Of a DNA stretch of 64,000 bases, positions 59,982-64,000 are shown in pieces. The DNA comes from Thiothrix lacustris DSM 21227. Its GTDB lineage: Bacteria > Pseudomonadota > Gammaproteobacteria > Thiotrichales > Thiotrichaceae. Under the pieces are notes generated by a model that saw nothing but the letters and a program-made list of their open reading frames with translations, was not told where the DNA came from and did no database searches. How positions within the stretch are numbered: position 1 is the stretch's first letter; every line of letters begins with the position of its first letter. The stretch is taken from positions 1 through 64,000 of the forward strand of contig NZ_KK211258.1 in assembly GCF_000621325.1 (NCBI RefSeq), read 5' to 3'. The position numbers were made by a program, and so were the translations under genes.

Positions 59982-61526
59982 GTGAGCGGGACGCAAGCCG
60001 AGTGTGTGCAACGGGTGCAAAGCCTGTTGCCTGCGGATGGCAAGGTATTCTGGGTAACAGGAGCTGCGAAAAAAGCGCATACCTTGTTGGGTCAGGAATG
60101 CACTGCCCTAGTATTTGATGCCCACAGCGGCTTTGATGTGAATGCGTTTGCAGCGGTGAGTGGTACGCTGTGTGGTGGCGGAATCTTGTTTTTGCTGACC
60201 CCTCCATTGGATGACTGGGCGACCTTTCCTGACCCGGATTACCGACGGTTTTTACCGTACCCGCATCAGCCGGAAGCGGTGGTAGGGCGGTTTTTGCGGC
60301 GCTTGGTGGGGATGTTGGAAGAGCGGGAGGGCGTATGCAATACGCCCCTACCAACGACCGTAGGGGCGTATTGCATACGCCCTCTTCATGACCAAATCAA
60401 TGCCATCCAGAGCATTTTGCAAGTCCCTCTGCCAGTGGTGCTAACCGCTGACCGGGGACGTGGCAAATCGGCGGCACTCGGCATGGCTGCCAGCCAGTTG
60501 TTTGCTGCGGGCAAACGAGTGTTATTGACAGCGCCTTCCCGAGCGACGGTTGAGTCTGTTTTCAAACATGCCGAAAACCCGCCGCTATTCTTTGCGCCGG
60601 ATGATCTGCTGCAAACCTTGCCGCAAGGCGATGTGTTGCTGGTGGATGAGGCGGCTGCTATTCCCGTCCCGTTGTTGTTGAAGATGTTGGAACATTATCC
60701 GCGTTGTGTATTTTCAACGACGTTGCATGGCTATGAGGGCAGTGGGCGCGGGTTTGCGTTGCGTTTCCAGAAGGTGTTGGATATGCAAGCACCCGGTTGG
60801 CAAGCGGTGCGTTTACACCAGCCGATCCGCTGGGGGGAGCATGATCCACTGGAGAACTTCATCAATCAGGCGTTGCTGTTGGATGTCGGGGGCGATGAGG
60901 AAGAGGGCGTATGCAATACTCCCCTACATTCTGTTTACCGCCAGTTAGATCGGGATGAACTTGCTGCCAATGAAGCGTTGCTGCGTCAAGTCTTCGGCCT
61001 GTTGGTGACGGCTCATTACCAGACCCGGCCGTCTGATTTGCGACAGATGTTGGATGCCCCGGATATTTCTATCCATGTGCTGGAACAAGATGGCAAGATG
61101 CTGGCGGTTGCGCTGTTGTCGCGTGAGGGTGGGTTGGATACGGAGTTGACCGCTGCCATTCATGCTGGCGTGCGTCGCCCACATGGGCATCTTATCCCCC
61201 AAACCTTGACCTTCCATGCCCACATGGCTGGGGCAGCAGAGTTGCTGTGTGAACGAGTTATGCGGATTGCGGTGTGCCCCCCGCTGCAACATCAGGGATT
61301 GGGTGCGCAACTGTTATTACATCTGTTAGCATTCGCCGAGCGCAGCGGTGTAGATTACATGGGTGTTAGTTATGCCATGACGCCGAACTTACTGCGTTTT
61401 TGGGAACGTGCCGGATTTGTGTTGGCACGGGTGGGTTTTCGCAAGGATGCGGCCAGCGGTAGCCATTCCGTCGTACAGGTCAAAGCATTGAGTGCGGCTG
61501 CAAGGTTATTGTTCAAAGGGTTGTAA
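59982..61526 (+). CDS. tmcA: tRNA(Met) cytidine acetyltransferase TmcA, C-terminally shortened, with two repeat inserts
   Basis: 514 residues from a GTG at 59982; E. coli TmcA is 671 aa. An N-terminal domain (about 1-112, DUF1726-like), a RecD-like helicase/ATPase domain (about 138-300; Walker A ADRGRGKSAAL, DE-box VLLVDEAAAIP, and GYEGSGRGF), then a GNAT acetyltransferase domain (about 325-490; MRIAVCPPLQHQGLGAQLL with the acetyl-CoA loop). The tRNA-binding C-terminal tail of E. coli TmcA appears to be missing. Residues 116-135 and 308-315 are encoded by palindrome copies, both exactly at domain boundaries. It acetylates the wobble C34 of elongator tRNA-Met. Confidence 0.9.
   Translation: MSGTQAECVQRVQSLLPADGKVFWVTGAAKKAHTLLGQECTALVFDAHSGFDVNAFAAVSGTLCGGGILFLLTPPLDDWATFPDPDYRRFLPYPHQPEAVVGRFLRRLVGMLEEREGVCNTPLPTTVGAYCIRPLHDQINAIQSILQVPLPVVLTADRGRGKSAALGMAASQLFAAGKRVLLTAPSRATVESVFKHAENPPLFFAPDDLLQTLPQGDVLLVDEAAAIPVPLLLKMLEHYPRCVFSTTLHGYEGSGRGFALRFQKVLDMQAPGWQAVRLHQPIRWGEHDPLENFINQALLLDVGGDEEEGVCNTPLHSVYRQLDRDELAANEALLRQVFGLLVTAHYQTRPSDLRQMLDAPDISIHVLEQDGKMLAVALLSREGGLDTELTAAIHAGVRRPHGHLIPQTLTFHAHMAGAAELLCERVMRIAVCPPLQHQGLGAQLLLHLLAFAERSGVDYMGVSYAMTPNLLRFWERAGFVLARVGFRKDAASGSHSVVQVKALSAAARLLFKGL
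60327..60384 (+). repeat. Inverted pair of the palindrome in tmcA
   Basis: Two copies, GAGGGCGTATGC...GCCCCTA (60327-60350) and its mirror TAGGGGCGTATTGC...CCCTC (60361-60384), separated by 10 nt. The whole 58 bp forms a large inverted repeat. It encodes EGVCNTPLPTTVGAYCIRPL between the DUF1726-like and helicase domains; 58 bp is not a multiple of 3, so some flanking change must have kept the frame. Confidence 0.9.
60903..60926 (+). repeat. Third palindrome copy in tmcA, slightly decayed
   Basis: GAGGGCGTATGCAATAC followed by TCCCCTA; the usual CGCCCC is changed to CTCCCC. It encodes EGVCNTPL between the helicase and GNAT domains, the same peptide as copy 1 because it sits in the same frame and orientation. 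Confidence 0.88.
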
Positions 61527-61528
61527 AT

Positions 61529-62584
61529 GTGGAACAGGTTTCAGTGAAAGGGCAACGGTTTTTAGCCCTTGATGCTTTGCGTGGTTTGGCGGCGTTATGG
61601 GTGGTGTATTTTCATATCTATGGGGGCTTGGGCTATCTCGCGGTAGATTTCTTTTTGGTGCTGAGTGGTTTTATCTTGGTGCATCGCTATTGGTATGCTG
61701 GTAAGCCCGTGACGCCCCGGGAGTTTATTAACCATCGGCTTGCGCGTTTATACCCGCTGCATCTTTATACCTTGTTGGTGTTCGTGCTGGTGCATTGGTT
61801 GATTTACTGGAAAATGCCGAGCTTCCGGGATGGGGCATTATTCACCTTTATTCAGCAGTTAACGTTGACGCATAACATTGGCCTGAGCCCGCAGGGGTTA
61901 ACGTGGAATTACCCGGCTTGGTCAGTGTCGGTGGAGTTTTTTGTCAATATCCTGTTCATCTTTTTGATCACGCGCCAGACCCGTAGTGGCACGCTGTTTT
62001 TATTGGGAACCTTTGGGATTTTGGTGTTGTTCATGCAGCATGGGCAGTTGAATACACAGTCGGAAAACTATTTCGGTATTGTGAATTCTGGACTGTTGCG
62101 AGGAATGTCATCGTTCTTGTTGGGGATTTTGTCGTATCGGGTTTATCTGTTCTATCAAGATGATTGGCGGGTGGCGCGTTATGCAATATGGCTAGAAATG
62201 CTTTGTGTGCTGGCTGTTATGGGGATTATCGTGAGTCGTACAGGCTCATCAATGGGAATGGATGTCTTTGTGCCGTATCTGGCGCTGCTGATGGTGGCCA
62301 TTTTTGCCTGTGAACAGGGTTGGTTGTCACGCGGGTTACGCAAGCTGGCCTATCTGGGAGAGATTTCCTATTCGGTATACCTCAATCATTTGGTCGTCCT
62401 CATGATCTTTCGTTACTTTGCTAAACAATATGGTTGGGATAAGCCAGTGATCTTGGGGTTAACGTTCGTCACGGTGTTGGTGTATTCGCACTTCACTTAC
62501 CGTTATTTGGAGATACCCTTGGGTAAGGCTTGGCGTAAGGGGCTGACATGGTTAACCACCGCCAGCCCCTCACCACGCACTTAG
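61529..62584 (+). CDS. Acyltransferase family 3 membrane protein (OafA-like)
   Basis: 351 residues from a GTG at 61529, three bases after tmcA. About ten membrane helices. The signature of the family is [21 protein letters not shown] near the N-terminus, with the His and the later [15 protein letters not shown]. Such enzymes O-acetylate sugars on LPS, capsule or peptidoglycan; the substrate is unknown. It converges on uppP, sharing 4 nt at the ends. Confidence 0.9.
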   Translation: MEQVSVKGQRFLALDALRGLAALWVVYFHIYGGLGYLAVDFFLVLSGFILVHRYWYAGKPVTPREFINHRLARLYPLHLYTLLVFVLVHWLIYWKMPSFRDGALFTFIQQLTLTHNIGLSPQGLTWNYPAWSVSVEFFVNILFIFLITRQTRSGTLFLLGTFGILVLFMQHGQLNTQSENYFGIVNSGLLRGMSSFLLGILSYRVYLFYQDDWRVARYAIWLEMLCVLAVMGIIVSRTGSSMGMDVFVPYLALLMVAIFACEQGWLSRGLRKLAYLGEISYSVYLNHLVVLMIFRYFAKQYGWDKPVILGLTFVTVLVYSHFTYRYLEIPLGKAWRKGLTWLTTASPSPRT

Positions 62585-63408
62585 TGCACAGTCCACTCAA
62601 CCAGACCGGTATACGCAGTAATCAGTACAATGACCCCGAACGCAATCCGATACCATGCAAAAATGGTGAAGTCATGGTTGCTTACGTAGCGGATTAACGC
62701 CCGTACCGCAATCATGGCACTGATGAAGGCAAACACGAAGCCCATCGCCCATGCGCCCATATCATCCATGCTCAGCAAGGCGCGTTCCTTGTACATGGAG
62801 TATACGGAGGCAATCCCCAGTGTTGGCACGGCGAGGAAGAAGGAAAACTCTGCCGCAGCCTTACGTGATAGTCCAAAGAACAAGCCGCCGATAATGGTAG
62901 AGCCAGAACGTGACATGCCTGGAATCAGCGCCACTGCTTGTGCGAAACCTAGCTTCAACGCATCGATGGGACGGATATCATCGACGGTTTGAATGGTTAC
63001 ATTGTGCTGGCGTTTTTCCGCCCATAATATGATGAAAGCCCCCACGATAAAGGCAATCGCTACCGGTACAGGTTTGAACAGGTAGGCTTTTATAATATCG
63101 CCAAACATCAGACCAAGAATAGCCAGTGGCAAGAAGGCAATGGCAAGATTAATGATCAGGCGATTGGCAATCGGATCGCGCCCCATGCCCGCGAAGGTGC
63201 TGACAAAACGGGTACGGTATTCCCATACGATAGCCAAAATAGCACCTAACTGGATAGCAATCTCAAATACGCCGCGCTTGTCGTGATCCATAAAATTGAG
63301 CAAGTCGCCCGCCAGAATCAAGTGGCCAGTGCTGGAAATGGGCAGAAACTCAGTCGCGCCCTCCACCAATCCCATGATGGCTGCTTTGAGAAGTAATAGA
63401 AAATCCAT
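62581..63408 (-). CDS. uppP: Undecaprenyl-diphosphatase (BacA/UppP)
   Basis: 275-residue membrane phosphatase that recycles the lipid carrier for cell-wall synthesis. Motifs [15 protein letters not shown] near residues 16-30 and [15 protein letters not shown] in the centre are intact, with about eight membrane helices. Its 3' end overlaps the acyltransferase gene. The gene to its left on the same strand is a midA homologue. Confidence 0.97.
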   Translation of the reverse strand: MDFLLLLKAAIMGLVEGATEFLPISSTGHLILAGDLLNFMDHDKRGVFEIAIQLGAILAIVWEYRTRFVSTFAGMGRDPIANRLIINLAIAFLPLAILGLMFGDIIKAYLFKPVPVAIAFIVGAFIILWAEKRQHNVTIQTVDDIRPIDALKLGFAQAVALIPGMSRSGSTIIGGLFFGLSRKAAAEFSFFLAVPTLGIASVYSMYKERALLSMDDMGAWAMGFVFAFISAMIAVRALIRYVSNHDFTIFAWYRIAFGVIVLITAYTGLVEWTVH

Positions 63409-63440
63409 AAATGTCCTTTTGTTTGTATTTGCTAGATAAA

Positions 63441-64000
63441 TTATAGACGGTGCTGCTGACTAGCAAGCGCAAAGCCCTGCCATGTAAAGGCAACCCCCTT
63501 ATTAAGCCCTATCACCTTGAAACGTTCCCCCATTTCGCTGGGAAGGCTCAAGGTGCGTATCTGCTGGGCAAGTTTATATTGATCAGCAGGATTTGTCTGT
63601 AAGGCGTCGATGAACAATGTTTCGAGTGCATTACTCGCAAGAAAAGCAGCTTGCGTGGTGTAACCGCCGAGCGTGAAGCCCACATCCAGCCCGGCATGGG
63701 CAACCGCCGTAAAATCCACGCTCGCGGTAATATCTTGCAGGCCGGGGTAAATCAGCGGATTGTCATGCACGCGGTGCTGGTAGTGGCAAATCAGTGTGCC
63801 TTGTGTGCGGTCGGGGCGATAATAATCCGCCTGTTCGTAACCATAGTCGATCAGTAGCAAAACGCCCGCTGCTAGCGAATCTGCCATGCTTCGCATCCAA
63901 CCGGGAAGATTGGGGTTGAATTCGGAGGTGTAATGACCTTCTACGGGGACTAAATCAAAACCATCCCCTTGTATTTCCACCTGCCGAATCACCCTGTCTC
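63441..64000 (-). CDS. MidA/NDUFAF7-type SAM-dependent methyltransferase (5' end outside the window)
   Basis: The C-terminal 186 codons of a DUF185/MidA-like protein. The frame remains open to the window edge; a GTG at 63992 could start a short form, but family members are around 380 residues, so the true start lies outside. Visible features are [56 protein letters not shown], typical for the family, and a C-terminal [12 protein letters not shown]. The mitochondrial homologue methylates a complex I subunit; the bacterial substrate is unknown. Confidence 0.88.
   Translation of the reverse strand, partial: DRVIRQVEIQGDGFDLVPVEGHYTSEFNPNLPGWMRSMADSLAAGVLLLIDYGYEQADYYRPDRTQGTLICHYQHRVHDNPLIYPGLQDITASVDFTAVAHAGLDVGFTLGGYTTQAAFLASNALETLFIDALQTNPADQYKLAQQIRTLSLPSEMGERFKVIGLNKGVAFTWQGFALASQQHRL

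Overview
The window looks like a chromosomal segment of a gammaproteobacterium. It carries the order mutL-miaA-hfq-hflX, trxA next to rho, ileS-lspA, argH beside an AlgZ/AlgR two-component pair, a complete F1Fo ATP synthase operon in the order I-B-E-F-H-A-G-D-C, and PP0621-pilS-pilR. A TusE/DsrC-family gene and many dispersed palindromes would suit the Thiotrichales (Thiothrix-like sulfur bacteria), but that placement is inference from memory. No rRNA, tRNA, CRISPR array, integrase or transposase was recognised. Most of the sequence is housekeeping. AT-richer patches lie near 9.3-11.3 kb and 28.0-30.6 kb.

Layout. 0-0.6 kb: a nucleotidyltransferase/small-protein pair whose 3' end is an expanded octamer repeat. 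0.7-3.7 kb: RNA ligase rtcB and divergent activator rtcR, with a consensus-perfect sigma-54 site between them. 3.7-9.4 kb: an AIM24-type protein, polA, tusE, a BaiN-like flavoprotein and a secreted 3D-domain protein. 9.8-16 kb: a radical SAM protein, folE, a tiny lipoprotein, typA, and a GntR regulator facing a PfkB kinase. 16-23 kb: an envelope cluster (ricin-type lectin, OmpA remnant, two exported proteins, LemA, an M48 pseudopeptidase), a truncated globin, a beta-barrel protein and a V4R-like protein. 23-30.6 kb: rph-rdgB-gmhB-plsC with 4-nt overlaps, then a hybrid kinase, Hpt protein and OmpR-type regulator that look like a split phosphorelay. 30.7-43 kb: trxA, rho, hflX-hfq-miaA-mutL-protease, ileS-lspA, aqpZ. 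43-54.6 kb: argH, algZ-algR, a thioredoxin-like protein, atp operon. 54.6-64 kb: pilR-pilS-PP0621, nadE-glnB-tmcA-acyltransferase, uppP and a midA fragment.

The most unusual signal is not a gene. Short palindromic elements of at least three kinds sit in frame inside coding sequences: a 24-bp element with core GGCGTATGCAATACGCC (once in nadE, three times in tmcA, and outside genes beside rtcB and rho), a 91-bp fold-back element in polA, a G-rich hairpin in mutL and a fourth type in pilR. Every in-gene copy falls in a linker between domains, so selection appears to have kept only insertions that add a tolerated peptide. Together with the slippage-type octamer array in the first gene, this makes the window a good example of small repeats adding protein sequence.

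Other points of interest are the loss of all three metal/catalytic positions in the M48 homologue beside LemA, and the sigma-54/RtcR control region, which carries the same palindrome in the predicted rtcB leader.
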